From: Corynebacterium kalidii
GTDB lineage: Bacteria; Actinomycetota; Actinomycetes; Mycobacteriales; Mycobacteriaceae
DNA length: 64,000 nt
Assembly: GCF_022869005.1 (NCBI RefSeq)
Contig: NZ_JALIEA010000011.1
Location: forward strand, 468,438 to 532,437
Reading direction: 5' to 3'
The notes under the pieces are model-generated. The model ran no database searches. It saw only the letters and a program-made list of their open reading frames with translations, and was not told the origin of the DNA. The position numbers and the translations under genes were made by a program. Every line of letters starts with the position of its first letter. Within the stretch, counting starts at the first letter, position 1. Below, in pieces: positions 20,302 to 29,178 of this stretch.

Positions 20302-21323
20302 TCGTTGGTGGTGGCGTCGGCACCGTCGACCGCGGTGTCGGCGCCGGACGTGTCGTCGAGGAGCCCGTTCTCCCGCATCCAGTCGGCGTAGTCCGACCAC
20401 GCCTGCGGGTTCTGCACCCCGAAGGTGGTGTCCCCGTCGCTGTTGCCCTTCCGCAGGATCGCGATCGTCGCGTCCACCATCGCCGCGAGCAGGTCCGGGT
20501 CGTAGGCACCCGCGGTATCGGGGGTGAGGGCCTCGACGGCCAGGTCGGCGTCCTGCAGTGCGGCGTCGTGTCCCTCGGCGGTGGCGGCGAGGAAGTCGCG
20601 GACACGGCCGGCGTAGGCGTCGTCCTCGGCCAACCGGGTCGGGTTGGCGATGACCACCAGCTCCGCCGACGACGGCACCCCCATCTCCGCGGCGGTGAGG
20701 GTGGTGATGTCGGTGCGTTCGGCCAGCTCCACGCCCTCGATGTTGGGGTAGGCGCCGAAGATCGCGTCGACCCGGTCACCGAGCAGCGCCTGGTTCAGGT
20801 TCTGCTGCACATTCGGCATGGTGACCGACGCCGGGTCCACACCGGCCTTCTGCGCGATGTAGCGCAACGTGACCTCCTGGGATGGCAGCCCCGAGATCGC
20901 CACGGACTTCCCGCCGAGGTCACCGGGACCGGTGATCCCCGAGTCCGCCTTGGTGATCAGCGAGTTCAACGGTGTCGGGACGAGCGCCCCCACGTTGACC
21001 ACGTCCAGCCCCTGGGCCCGGGCCAGGATCGTGTCGGCCTCGTAGCTGACCGCCAGGTCCGAGCGTCCCAAAGAGACGTCCTTGGCGGCGTCGGCGGTGT
21101 TGCCGGGCAGCAGGAACTCCACGTCCAACCCACGGTCGTCGTAGGCGCCGGTGTGCTTGGCCGTGTACAGCGCCAGGTGGTCGGGGTTCGGGTTCCAGTC
21201 CAGCAGGACGCGGGTGTGCCGGGTGTCATCCGGCGCAGCCCCGTCGGAGCCGCCGCACGCCGCGAGGGAGAACGCGGCGGCGACGGTGACGAGCACGGTG
21301 GCGGTACGGGTCAGGAGTGTCAT
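20286..21323 (-). CDS. thiY: Thiamine-precursor (HMP) ABC transporter binding lipoprotein, ThiY-like
   Basis: 345 aa NMT1/THI5-like periplasmic-binding protein. Signal peptide with lipobox LAAC before GGSD. The TRVLLDWNPNPDHLALYTAK opening is diagnostic of pyrimidine (HMP/FAMP) receptors. Overlaps the permease stop by 4 nt and belongs to an operon behind a TPP riboswitch, which supports thiamine-precursor uptake. The C-terminal 25 residues are Asp/Ala/Thr-rich. Confidence 0.92.
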   Translation of the reverse strand: MTLLTRTATVLVTVAAAFSLAACGGSDGAAPDDTRHTRVLLDWNPNPDHLALYTAKHTGAYDDRGLDVEFLLPGNTADAAKDVSLGRSDLAVSYEADTILARAQGLDVVNVGALVPTPLNSLITKADSGITGPGDLGGKSVAISGLPSQEVTLRYIAQKAGVDPASVTMPNVQQNLNQALLGDRVDAIFGAYPNIEGVELAERTDITTLTAAEMGVPSSAELVVIANPTRLAEDDAYAGRVRDFLAATAEGHDAALQDADLAVEALTPDTAGAYDPDLLAAMVDATIAILRKGNSDGDTTFGVQNPQAWSDYADWMRENGLLDDTSGADTAVDGADATTNDYLPE

Positions 21324-22123
21324 CGGGGACCTTTCGGGGAATGCGGACGGGAGGAGTCGGACACCCACGGGCAGCAGAGCCGCTCCAGGGCGGTGGCCAG
21401 GATCAGCAGGGAGGCGGACATGCCGGTGAGCACCACGACGAGGGCGAAGACGAAGTCCGTCTGCAACCGGGGGATCGCCTGGAGCAGGAGGTAACCCACC
21501 CCGTCGGTGGAGCCGGTGTACTCCGAGAACACCGCCGCGACCGGGGCGTAGGTCACCGCGACGCGGAGCCCGGAGAACCCGGCCGGCAGGGCGGCGGGGA
21601 ACCGCAGACGCCAGAACACCGAATGCCGGGTGCCGTGGAGGCTGCGCATCGTGTCCACCAGTCTCCGGTCCACGCCACGGGCGGCGGAGAGCATGGTCAT
21701 CGCGACCGGGAAGAAACACACCAGGGCCACCACGATCACCTTGGGTGCCATCCCGTAGCCCAGGGCGATGGTCAGGATCGGGCCGAGGACGATCGTGGGG
21801 ACCGCCTGGGACGCCACCAGCAACGGGGTCACGGCCCGACCGAGCAGCGGAACGTAGCCCACGGCCACGGTGACGGCCACGGCGACCACCACCCCGCACA
21901 ACACGCCCAGCAGCGTCTCGGACAGCGTCAGCCAGGTGGCCGAGGACAGGCGCACCGACCAGTTGTCGCGCAGCGCGTCGGCGACCGCACCCGGCGAGGG
22001 CAGCACGTAGTCCTCCACCCGGCCCCCGGAGCTGACGGCCACCCAGAGCACCGCGACGAGAACCACGGTGACCAGGGGAGGGAGGACGGTACACAGGACG
22101 GTACGGGGGACACGGGTACTCAC
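21320..22123 (-). CDS. thiX: Thiamine-precursor ABC transporter permease, ThiX-like
   Basis: 267 aa, about six membrane helices, BPD_transp_1 fold of the nitrate/sulfonate/HMP family (SsuC-like). The EAA-type loop includes VDTMRSLHGTRHSVFWRLRFPAALP. Coupled by 4-nt overlaps to the ATPase upstream and the receptor downstream. Confidence 0.92.
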   Translation of the reverse strand: MSTRVPRTVLCTVLPPLVTVVLVAVLWVAVSSGGRVEDYVLPSPGAVADALRDNWSVRLSSATWLTLSETLLGVLCGVVVAVAVTVAVGYVPLLGRAVTPLLVASQAVPTIVLGPILTIALGYGMAPKVIVVALVCFFPVAMTMLSAARGVDRRLVDTMRSLHGTRHSVFWRLRFPAALPAGFSGLRVAVTYAPVAAVFSEYTGSTDGVGYLLLQAIPRLQTDFVFALVVVLTGMSASLLILATALERLCCPWVSDSSRPHSPKGPR

Positions 22124-22896
22124 CGGTCACCTCCGGCGAGCTCGCGCAGCAGCGCGGAACGGTCCGCCGCGAACCCCGGATCGGCCAGCACGTCCTCCCG
22201 AGCGCGACCCGCACGCCGGTCGAACCACCCCGGCCACGTCCGCCGCACCCGGCCGTCCGCCAGGAGGACGACCCGGTGGGACAACAGCAGGGCCTCGTCC
22301 ACGTCGTGGGTCACCATGACCATCGTCGTGGCCTGCGGTTCCGGAGCCGTCAACATACCGTGCAACCAGTCCTGGATCTCCGCGCGGGTGATCGCGTCCA
22401 ACGCGCCCAGCGGCTCATCGGCGAGCAGGACCGGCTTGTCGGCCAGCAGTGCACGCGCCAACGCGGCACGCTGACGCATACCACCACTGAGCTGGTCAGG
22501 CCGCTGGAGACCGTGGTGCTGCAGACCACACCACGCCAGTGCCTCGGCCGTCCGGGCCCGGGCGGCACGCCGCCGCACCCCGGCGTTGCGCAACGGGACG
22601 GCGACATTGTCACGGACACTGAACCACGGCAGCAGGCTGTCACCCTGGGGCATCAGGGCACAGTGGGAGAGTCTGGCGCGGCCGTCGGAGTCGCCGTGGA
22701 CGACGACGGTGCCACGCGCCGGGTCGAGGAGGCCGCCGATGAGGTGCAGCAGCGTGGACTTCCCGCACCCGGAACGGCCGATGACGGCGACATGTTCCCC
22801 GGGCGGCACGACGAGACCGACGTCCCGCAGGACGGCAGGGGTGTTCGGGTAGGCGACGTCGACATCGTCGACCGCCACCGCCGGCGTGGGCGGCAT
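22120..22896 (-). CDS. thiZ: Thiamine-precursor ABC transporter ATPase, ThiZ-like
   Basis: 258 aa. Walker A GRSGCGKST, signature LSGGMRQRAALARAL, Walker B VLLADEPLGALD, switch His in VTHDVDE. The ATG at 22896 is chosen because GGAGGA (22908-22903) lies 6 nt before it; the ATG at 22914 falls inside the conserved 3' strand of the riboswitch and cannot be the usual start. First gene of the operon. Confidence 0.93.
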   Translation of the reverse strand: MPPTPAVAVDDVDVAYPNTPAVLRDVGLVVPPGEHVAVIGRSGCGKSTLLHLIGGLLDPARGTVVVHGDSDGRARLSHCALMPQGDSLLPWFSVRDNVAVPLRNAGVRRRAARARTAEALAWCGLQHHGLQRPDQLSGGMRQRAALARALLADKPVLLADEPLGALDAITRAEIQDWLHGMLTAPEPQATTMVMVTHDVDEALLLSHRVVLLADGRVRRTWPGWFDRRAGRAREDVLADPGFAADRSALLRELAGGDR

Positions 22897-22902
22897 GGAC
22901 AT

Positions 22903-22985
22903 TCCTCCGCTCATGTGAATGAGGTCAGGTTCAACGGGTGTGATCTCAGCCCCGGCACCGCGCGCCGGGACACCCCGTGTCTGTG
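22903..22985 (-). promoter_or_regulatory. TPP riboswitch (THI element) of the thiamine-precursor transporter
   Basis: On the minus strand the conserved blocks appear in order: ACGGGGTGTCC, GGGGCTGAGA, ACCCGTTGAACCTGACC, then CTCATTCACATGAGCGGAGGA, which fits the CTGG..CCAGCG-AGGGA end of the THI consensus. The thiZ Shine-Dalgarno GGAGGA is part of the aptamer itself, so ligand binding should directly block translation. Confidence 0.93.
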
Positions 22986-23066
22986 GGTGGTCGGTATTCA
23001 GTTGGTCATGTACTTCCGGGAGCCATCATAGGGGATCGGCGTGGCCCCCCCCGGGGTCGGGCGTGC

Positions 23067-24233
23067 TTACGCGAAGATCGACAACCCGAAGACGAGGAAC
23101 ACCATCAGGTGCGCCGCGCCGTGGAGTGCCGTGACCCGGCGCCCGGTGAACGTCGCCACGGACAGGAGCAGGGTGACGGCGAGCAGGACCAGGTTCGTCG
23201 GCGACTCGAAGAGCTCCACACGCTGTCCGGTGACCATCCCGATGGTCAGCACGGCCGGGATCGTCAACCCCACGGTGGAGACCAACGCGCCGTGGCACAG
23301 GTTGCTGACCCGTTGGATCTCACCCTGGTGGGCTGCGCGGACGGTGGTGAGTGTCTCCGGGAGGAAGACCACCATGGCGATCAGTACGCCGGAGAGCGCC
23401 ACCGGGGCGCCCGCGCGTGCCAGGCCGTCGTCGAGCAGGGCGGCCATGTCATGGGACAACAGGACGATAGGCAGCACGGTCAGCAGCAGGATGCCTGAGC
23501 GGCCGAGGATCTCGCGGCGGTGCCCGGCGATGACGGCGCGGATGTCGGTGGCGTCGGCGGAGTCGGCGGGGGAGTCGTCCGCGGCGGGCCGCGCGGCGTC
23601 GTGCGGGGTGACCTCCCGGAAGTCGTCGCGTTGCGCGCCCGTCTGGCGGTAGAGGAAGAAGATGTAGAGCACCACCGTGAAGACGATGACCGGGATCTCC
23701 TGGGCGGTCGTGTACGTCCCGTCGGTGCCGATGAGGCCCGGCATCACCAACGCCATCGTCGTCAGGACGACCAGCACCGCGAGGTAGGCAGACGTCCCCG
23801 TCCGGTTCGGCAGCATGCCGCCGTGGCGGAGTCCGCCGACGATGAGCGCCACCCCGATCACCAGGTTCAGGATGATCATCGAGACGGCCATGACGGAGTC
23901 GCGCGCGATCGTGGTGTGGTCGCCCGGACCGAGCATGACCGCGGAGATCAGGATGACCTCGATGACCACGATCGACAGGGTGAGTATCAGTGTGCCGTAG
24001 GGGTCGCCCAGACGGTGCGCCAGGTGTTCGGCCTGGGCGACCACGCCGAAGGCGCAGACGACGATGACGGCGACGATGACGACGAGGACGCCGGTGAGTA
24101 CCGGTGTCGGCAGCGGGCCCTCCAGCCAGGGGCCGGCCACGACGGTGGCGAGGAATGTGCCCCACCCGAGGACGAGGCGACCGGTGTCGGCGGGGGAGAA
24201 GGTGTCGCGTATGCGGACGGATGCACTGGTCAT
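23067..24233 (-). CDS. chaA: ChaA-type calcium/sodium-proton antiporter
   Basis: 388 aa CaCA-superfamily exchanger. About 11 hydrophobic helices in two halves, separated by an acidic, Asp/Ala-rich loop (about residues 205-235). The repeat motifs are AQAEHLAHRLGDPYGTLILTLSIVVIEVI in the first half and MVVFLPETLTTVRAA in the second, containing the ion-coordinating acidic residues. Expected to export Ca2+ (or Na+/K+) at alkaline pH. Confidence 0.92.
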   Translation of the reverse strand: MTSASVRIRDTFSPADTGRLVLGWGTFLATVVAGPWLEGPLPTPVLTGVLVVIVAVIVVCAFGVVAQAEHLAHRLGDPYGTLILTLSIVVIEVILISAVMLGPGDHTTIARDSVMAVSMIILNLVIGVALIVGGLRHGGMLPNRTGTSAYLAVLVVLTTMALVMPGLIGTDGTYTTAQEIPVIVFTVVLYIFFLYRQTGAQRDDFREVTPHDAARPAADDSPADSADATDIRAVIAGHRREILGRSGILLLTVLPIVLLSHDMAALLDDGLARAGAPVALSGVLIAMVVFLPETLTTVRAAHQGEIQRVSNLCHGALVSTVGLTIPAVLTIGMVTGQRVELFESPTNLVLLAVTLLLSVATFTGRRVTALHGAAHLMVFLVFGLSIFA

Positions 24234-24354
24234 GACGGTGTACCCGGAGTTTCTGCGGGGTCGTCCCTGCTCAGGTGATTACCGGGCGGGTCGTCCCGCC
24301 GGTGACTACGGTGGCCACTCTACCGTGTGCCCGCCGGGCAGGTTTCATGCGATT

Positions 24355-24375
24355 CGACACCCCCCCGGGGTGTCG
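24355..24375. repeat. Perfect 9-bp hairpin
   Basis: CGACACCCC / GGGGTGTCG around a CCC loop. No T-run follows on either strand, so it is not a classical intrinsic terminator; it could be the end of chaA-side transcription control or an operator. Confidence 0.6.
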
Positions 24376-24469
24376 CTCTTCCTCGGAGTGTTCCTGTGGG
24401 ATACCATAGGAGTTGTCCAGGAATTGATGGCTCCTGGGCGCGACCTCGGAGCATGAGGGTCACCCTTTC

Positions 24470-24519
24470 GAAGACGTCCGCGCACCTCGGGTAATACGGG
24501 CCCGGGGTGCGCGGTCTTC
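24470..24519 (+). terminator. Strong stem-loop, possible terminator or attenuator
   Basis: GAAGA/TCTTC, then CCGCGCACC/GGTGCGCGG, then CGGG/CCCG, with a 3-nt bulge and a 9-nt loop: about 18 paired bases. It lies about 135 nt upstream of the AHSA1-like start and lacks a T-tract, as is common in high-GC Actinobacteria. Confidence 0.5.
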
Positions 24520-24653
24520 TGCGTGGAACTGAAATCCGCTCACGGCGGTGTCAGTTTCCTGTTGTCCCGGCCCGGTGCGGGTAGCCTCGGGGAGGTGGGT
24601 CGCGTCACCGCGTGGCCCCGTGTCGGCACACACCACCGGAAGGAAGCTGCACC

Positions 24654-25136
24654 ATGGGCGACATCTCGTTCACCTACGTGTCATTCATCTTCGGCGTCGG
24701 ACCGGAACGGGTCTTCGAGGCGCTGACCACACCGTCGGACATCGAGGTGTACATGCTCGGCACCGGTCCGAGCTCCTCGTGGGGCACCGGCGACACCGTC
24801 CTGTGGAAGTCGGACGCTGCCGGGGAGTTCGAGGACCTCGGCCAGAAGGTCACCGGGGTCGTCCCGGGCGAGTACGTGGAGTACACCTGGCACCCGATCC
24901 AGCCGATGCACCGGCCGCTGTTCTCCTCGGACGAGGACTTCGAGGCGGCGCTGTCGGAGAGGACGACGGTGCGCTGGTCGATGGAACCGTTCGAGGACGA
25001 CGGGATGGCCGGCACGGTGCTGCGGCTGCGTCACTCCGGGTTCGACTCGCCGGATTCCGTGATGCTGCAGGGCGTCGGTGACGGTTGGGCGTTCTTCGTG
25101 TCGTCGTTGAAGTCCTACCTCGAGCGACAGGCGTAG
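24654..25136 (+). CDS. SRPBCC / AHSA1-like domain protein
   Basis: 160 aa START-like (SRPBCC) fold protein of the Hsp90-activator-homologue group: FGVGPERVFEALTTPSDI at the N-terminus, central VVPGEYVEYTWHP and C-terminal GWAFFVSSLKSYLE. These domains bind hydrophobic ligands or act as chaperone-like stress proteins in bacteria; ligand unknown. GGAAGGAAG precedes the ATG by 7 nt. Confidence 0.85.
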   Translation: MGDISFTYVSFIFGVGPERVFEALTTPSDIEVYMLGTGPSSSWGTGDTVLWKSDAAGEFEDLGQKVTGVVPGEYVEYTWHPIQPMHRPLFSSDEDFEAALSERTTVRWSMEPFEDDGMAGTVLRLRHSGFDSPDSVMLQGVGDGWAFFVSSLKSYLERQA

Positions 25137-25154
25137 CCGCCCCCCGCCGGGGTG

Positions 25155-26483
25155 TCAGAAGGGCAGGAAAACCAGCAGCCAGGCCAGCAGCGGCCCGACG
25201 AGCACGACCACCCCGGAGTAGATCAGCATCTGGCGGAAGAAGCGGTCCCGGTGGGCGGCGTCGACGTTGGCCAGGACCATCGCCCCGTTGGTGGAGAACG
25301 GCGAGACGTCCACGACGGTGGCTGCCACCGCGATCGCCGCGGCGGTCCCGGCGATGGGCAGGTCCCCGCTGACGAGGAAGGGGGCGGCCATGGTGATGGC
25401 GATGCCGATCGTCGCGATGGACGACGCCAACGCCGAGACGATGCCCGACAGGTAGCACAGCAGGAGCAGGCCGATGAGCGGCGCACCCAGGGACGAGATC
25501 GCGTCGGAGATCACGTCGACCGTCCCGGCCGCCTCCAGGACCTCGATGTAGGTGATCATGCCGCCGACCAGGACGATCGTCGACCACGACACGTTCGCCA
25601 GTGCGGTGTGCGACGCCGTCGGCTTCAGGATGGCCAGGCAGCCGCCGATGACCAGGGAGACGACACCGATGTTGAGGGCGAAGATCCCGGCCCCGACCAC
25701 CAGGGCCGCGAGCCCGACCATCGTGGCGGCCTGGTAGGAGCTGATCCTCGTGCGGCGCGTGGCGGTCGCCGTCCCTGCCGACGGCCCGTCGGCGTCCGCA
25801 GCGTCCGCAGCGTCCTCGGCGTCGATGCGGGCCTGCTCGGCGCGGGCACGGGCGCCGAAGAGGTTGCGTCCGCCGAGGAACACGTAGACGACGGCCCCCA
25901 TCACGACATTGAACCCCAGCGCCATCAGGAACAGCGTCCACTGGTGGTTGCCGAGATCGTTGCTGCGGAGGAAGTCGTTGACGTAGATGCCGTACACGCT
26001 CAACGGGGACAGCAGTCCGGCCATTCCGCCGTGGACGACCATCATGCCCATCATGAGCTGGTTGATGCGGTACCGGCGCGCGAACGGGACGGCGAGCGGC
26101 GCGATGACGCCGATGGCGAAGATCGCGCCGATCGACATGAACGCCCCGGTCAGGGCGAAGAATATCCAGGGCATCACCGCCCGGTTGCCGCGGACCGCCT
26201 TCATCGCCCAGTCGAGGATGATGTCGATCGTGCCGTTCTGCTGGGCGAACCCGAACAGGTAGGTCAGGCCCATGAGGGCGATCATCAGGTCGACGGGGAA
26301 CCCGGCGAAGACCTGGTCGAAGACACCGTCGGCTCCGTCGCCGGCCTCCGCCCCGAAGCCGGGGACCCCGAGACCGACGATGAACGCCCCGATCAGACCG
26401 AGGATGCCGAGGTTGACGTGACGTAGTGTGCCGATGAGGAAGATCAACACCAGGACGCTGATCGTCAGGACGTGCGGGCTCAC
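25155..26483 (-). CDS. MatC/SLC13-like dicarboxylate transporter
   Basis: 442 aa, about 12 hydrophobic helices with a hydrophilic Ala/Asp-rich central loop (about 215-240). The N-terminal half matches the dicarboxylate carrier MatC type; the C-terminal half has VDVSPFSTNGAM, a pattern of ion-transporter superfamily permeases. GTG start with AAGGAG 6 nt upstream. Substrate probably malonate- or C4-dicarboxylate-like, inferred only. Confidence 0.82.
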   Translation of the reverse strand: MSPHVLTISVLVLIFLIGTLRHVNLGILGLIGAFIVGLGVPGFGAEAGDGADGVFDQVFAGFPVDLMIALMGLTYLFGFAQQNGTIDIILDWAMKAVRGNRAVMPWIFFALTGAFMSIGAIFAIGVIAPLAVPFARRYRINQLMMGMMVVHGGMAGLLSPLSVYGIYVNDFLRSNDLGNHQWTLFLMALGFNVVMGAVVYVFLGGRNLFGARARAEQARIDAEDAADAADADGPSAGTATATRRTRISSYQAATMVGLAALVVGAGIFALNIGVVSLVIGGCLAILKPTASHTALANVSWSTIVLVGGMITYIEVLEAAGTVDVISDAISSLGAPLIGLLLLCYLSGIVSALASSIATIGIAITMAAPFLVSGDLPIAGTAAAIAVAATVVDVSPFSTNGAMVLANVDAAHRDRFFRQMLIYSGVVVLVGPLLAWLLVFLPF

Positions 26484-26650
26484 GGTACTCCTTGGGGAGG
26501 CAAGTTCACTGCCGCCGCCGGTGCGGGACGGTGACCGCATGGGGTGGGCGGTGACCCGTCACCGCGCCTGACGGCGGCGGGGACTCGGGGCGACGTGCCG
26601 TGGTGGGGCGTGCGACCGCAGTGATGGTACTCCAGGGGGCAAAACATCAC

Positions 26651-26681
26651 CGTCGGCGGGGCGGGGAACAGCCCGCCGACG
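26651..26681 (-). terminator. Intrinsic terminator of the aldehyde dehydrogenase gene
   Basis: On the minus strand a 10-bp perfect stem (CGTCGGCGGG / CCCGCCGACG) with an 11-nt loop lies just after the stop codon, followed within 6 nt by TTTT. Confidence 0.8.
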
Positions 26682-26690
26682 TCGCCTCAT

Positions 26691-28109
26691 TCAGCCGTTG
26701 ATGACCTGCGGCACGCCCAGGCTCTTGAGCCCGTCGACACCGAACTCGACCCCGTAGCCGGACTGCTTGATCCCGCCGAAGGGGATCCGGGGGTCCACTC
26801 CACCGTGGGAGTTGATCCACACCGTGCCCGCCTCGACGCGGGCGGCGACGGCACGTGCGCGCGCCCGGTCGGACGACCACACCGACGCGCCGAGGCCGAC
26901 GTCCAAGGAGTTGGCCTGCTCCACCGCGTCGTCCAAATCCGTGTACCGGATGATCGGCAGGGCGGGGCCGAACTGCTCCTCGACCACCAGCGGGTTCGCC
27001 GGGTCGATGTCGGCGACGAGGGTGGTGGGGAAGAAGAACCCAGGGGCGTCGCGGTCCGGCTCACCGCCGAGGAGGACGCGCGCACCGGAGTCCGTGGCGG
27101 CGGTGACCAGCCGGTCGACGATGTCGAACTGCATCTGGTTCTGCACCGGTCCGAGGACGTTGTTCTCGTCGAGGCCCACACCCATGGGCATGTTCTGCGC
27201 GACCTTCACCAGCTCGGCGCAGACCTCGTCGTAGATGGAGTCGTGCACGTAGAGGCGCTTCAGGGCCGCGCAGGTCTGACCCATGTTGATGAACGCACCC
27301 CAGAACAGGCCCTCGGCGATCTCCGCGGGGTCGGCGTCGTCCAGGACGATTCCCGCGTCGTTGCCGCCCAGCTCCAGCGTCAGGCGCTTGACGGAGGCCG
27401 CTGACGCCTCGGCGATCTTCCGGCCGGTGGCGGTGGAGCCGGTGAACATGACCTTGCCCACCCGGGGGTGGGTCGACAGGGCGGCGCCGACCTCGCCGTC
27501 GCCGGAGACGACCTGGAGGACGCCCTCCGGCAGGACGGAGTTGAGCACCTCGACCAGGCCGAGCACCGACAGCGGGGTGTACTCGGACGGCTTGACCACC
27601 ACGGTGTTGCCCATCCGCAGTGCCGGGGCGATCTGCCAGACGGTGATCATCATCGGCCAGTTCCACGGGCCGATGGCGCCGACGACGCCGATCGGACGGT
27701 AGTTGAGGACCGCACGCGTCTCCCCGTCGTCGACGACGGTCTCCTCGGACAGGTCGTGCGAGCAGGTGGTGCGCAGCCAGGCGGAGCAGGCGCCGGCCTC
27801 GAACCGGGCACCCGGGCCGGAGAGCGGCTTGCCCTGCTCGCGGGACACGAGCTCCGCCAGTGCCTCGGCGGCACCCTCGACCGCGTCCGCGGCCTGTTCC
27901 AGGTAGGCGCACCGCTCGGCGTCGCTGAGGGCGGCCCAGGCCCGCTGGCTGTCGGTGGCGGTGGTGACCGCGCGCTCGAGATCGTCGACCGTATGGGCCG
28001 GGGCGTGGCCGACCGGCTCACCGGTCGCGGGGTCCAGGATGGTGCGCCCGGACTCCCCGGCGTCGATCGCGGCATGCAGCTGGCTGTAGGTGGTGTACAC
28101 ACTGTTCAT
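26691..28109 (-). CDS. NAD(P)-dependent aldehyde dehydrogenase (FeaB-like role)
   Basis: 472 aa ALDH-superfamily enzyme. Active-site Cys in INMGQTCAALKRLYVH, general-base Glu in LTLELGGNDAG, NAD-loop GSTATGRKIAEA and proton-relay Asn in GAIGPWNWP. ATG 28109 follows GAGGAG by 6 nt; upstream in-frame sequence is not coding. Divergent AraC/FeaR-like regulator and neighbouring amine oxidase suggest oxidation of an aryl-acetaldehyde, such as 4-hydroxy- or 3,4-dihydroxyphenylacetaldehyde. Substrate inferred. Confidence 0.9.
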   Translation of the reverse strand: MNSVYTTYSQLHAAIDAGESGRTILDPATGEPVGHAPAHTVDDLERAVTTATDSQRAWAALSDAERCAYLEQAADAVEGAAEALAELVSREQGKPLSGPGARFEAGACSAWLRTTCSHDLSEETVVDDGETRAVLNYRPIGVVGAIGPWNWPMMITVWQIAPALRMGNTVVVKPSEYTPLSVLGLVEVLNSVLPEGVLQVVSGDGEVGAALSTHPRVGKVMFTGSTATGRKIAEASAASVKRLTLELGGNDAGIVLDDADPAEIAEGLFWGAFINMGQTCAALKRLYVHDSIYDEVCAELVKVAQNMPMGVGLDENNVLGPVQNQMQFDIVDRLVTAATDSGARVLLGGEPDRDAPGFFFPTTLVADIDPANPLVVEEQFGPALPIIRYTDLDDAVEQANSLDVGLGASVWSSDRARARAVAARVEAGTVWINSHGGVDPRIPFGGIKQSGYGVEFGVDGLKSLGVPQVING

Positions 28110-28230
28110 GGAAACTCCTCGATGTGGTGGATGACGCCCTCCATTGTGACTTCCGGCACAGCGCGTAACTTGACGTAACGTGCACGACATTCCACAATCA
28201 GTGTGGTGAAGGACATATCTGGAGGTTCCC

Positions 28231-29178
28231 GTGGGGCTGCCTGACCGGACACCGGAGCCGCAGAGCCTCAGCCAGTGGCGGGTCGCGGCATCGTCGGCCT
28301 TCGGGCCGTTGCACATCACCACCCCGGACCCGGAGGCGTTCGAGGCCCGGGCGAGCATGATCTCGGTGGGGGAGGTGACGCTCTACGACCTGGAGAGCCC
28401 GGGGCACACCGTCGAACGGCGGGAGGAGGACGTCGCTCCGAGGGCCGCCTCGTTCGGGAAACTGAGTCTGCAGTTGGAGGGCACCTGCGTGGTCGAGCAG
28501 GACGGCCGCGAGTGCGTGCTCATGCCCGGCGACCTGGCGTTCTACGTCACACAGCGGCCCTACCGTCTGCACTACCCGGGGCGGACCCGCTCCATGGTGG
28601 TCCACTTCCCCCAGAGCTTCGTGCATCTGCCGCCCGACGACGTCGAAGGTGTCACCGCCACCAGGATCTCCGGGGACTCCGGGCTCGGCCGGGTGGCGGT
28701 GCCGTTGTTCGAGCAGCTGGCCATGAACTTCGACGTCCTGGACGGGCCCCACGCCGGGTCACTGGTACGCTCGGCCCTCGACATGCTGGTCACCGTCCTG
28801 TCGTCGGAACTGCAGCGGGACGCGGACGCGTCGTCGTCGGCGACGTTGTTCCGGCAGGCCACCGACTACATCGACGGGCATCTGCAGGACGTGGACCTTT
28901 CCCCCACCAGCATCGCCAAGGCCCTGTATGTCTCGGTGCGGCACCTCCACTCCCAGTTCGCCGTCAACGACCATTCGGTGGCCAACTACATCCGCAGTCG
29001 CCGCCTCGAGCTGATCCGCCGTGACCTGGCCGACCCGCGGCATGCCGAGGAGACGATACAGACCATCGGGGGCCGCCACGGGTTGCCCGACGCCTCCCAG
29101 GTGTCCCGGGCGTTCCGCGCGGAGTACGGGGAGTCACCGAGCCACTTCCGGACGAGGGCGACCGCCGTCCCGGGCTAA
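28231..29178 (+). CDS. AraC-family regulator, FeaR-like
   Basis: 315 aa. N-terminal cupin-like AraC_binding_2-type sensor domain (about 35-185; contains LMPGDLAFYVTQRPYRLHYPG) and a C-terminal double helix-turn-helix (about 215-310) ending FRAEYGESPSHFRTR. This layout is that of FeaR, which controls tyramine oxidase and phenylacetaldehyde dehydrogenase in E. coli. GTG start with GGAGG 5 nt before it. Divergent from the aldehyde dehydrogenase gene it probably activates. Confidence 0.88.
   Translation: MGLPDRTPEPQSLSQWRVAASSAFGPLHITTPDPEAFEARASMISVGEVTLYDLESPGHTVERREEDVAPRAASFGKLSLQLEGTCVVEQDGRECVLMPGDLAFYVTQRPYRLHYPGRTRSMVVHFPQSFVHLPPDDVEGVTATRISGDSGLGRVAVPLFEQLAMNFDVLDGPHAGSLVRSALDMLVTVLSSELQRDADASSSATLFRQATDYIDGHLQDVDLSPTSIAKALYVSVRHLHSQFAVNDHSVANYIRSRRLELIRRDLADPRHAEETIQTIGGRHGLPDASQVSRAFRAEYGESPSHFRTRATAVPG

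Larger units (their letters stand above)
24234..24653. other. Non-coding 420-bp interval with three hairpins
   Basis: No credible gene. It holds a GC-rich stem near 24285-24302, a perfect 9-bp hairpin at 24355-24375, an AT-richer stretch with a TACCAT -10-like box near 24401, and a long stem-loop at 24470-24519. A small RNA or a leader/attenuator of the AHSA1-like gene are the possible readings. Confidence 0.6.

Noticed and set aside
23035..23066. C/G-rich CCCCCCCCGGGG stretch as terminator of chaA
   Set aside because: Stem is short, no T-tract in the chaA direction, and it sits next to the riboswitch promoter of the opposite direction of reading; left uncalled.
24064..24456. 130-codon plus-strand frame overlapping the chaA start
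   Set aside because: No Shine-Dalgarno, no recognisable domain, and it covers hairpins; treated as non-coding.
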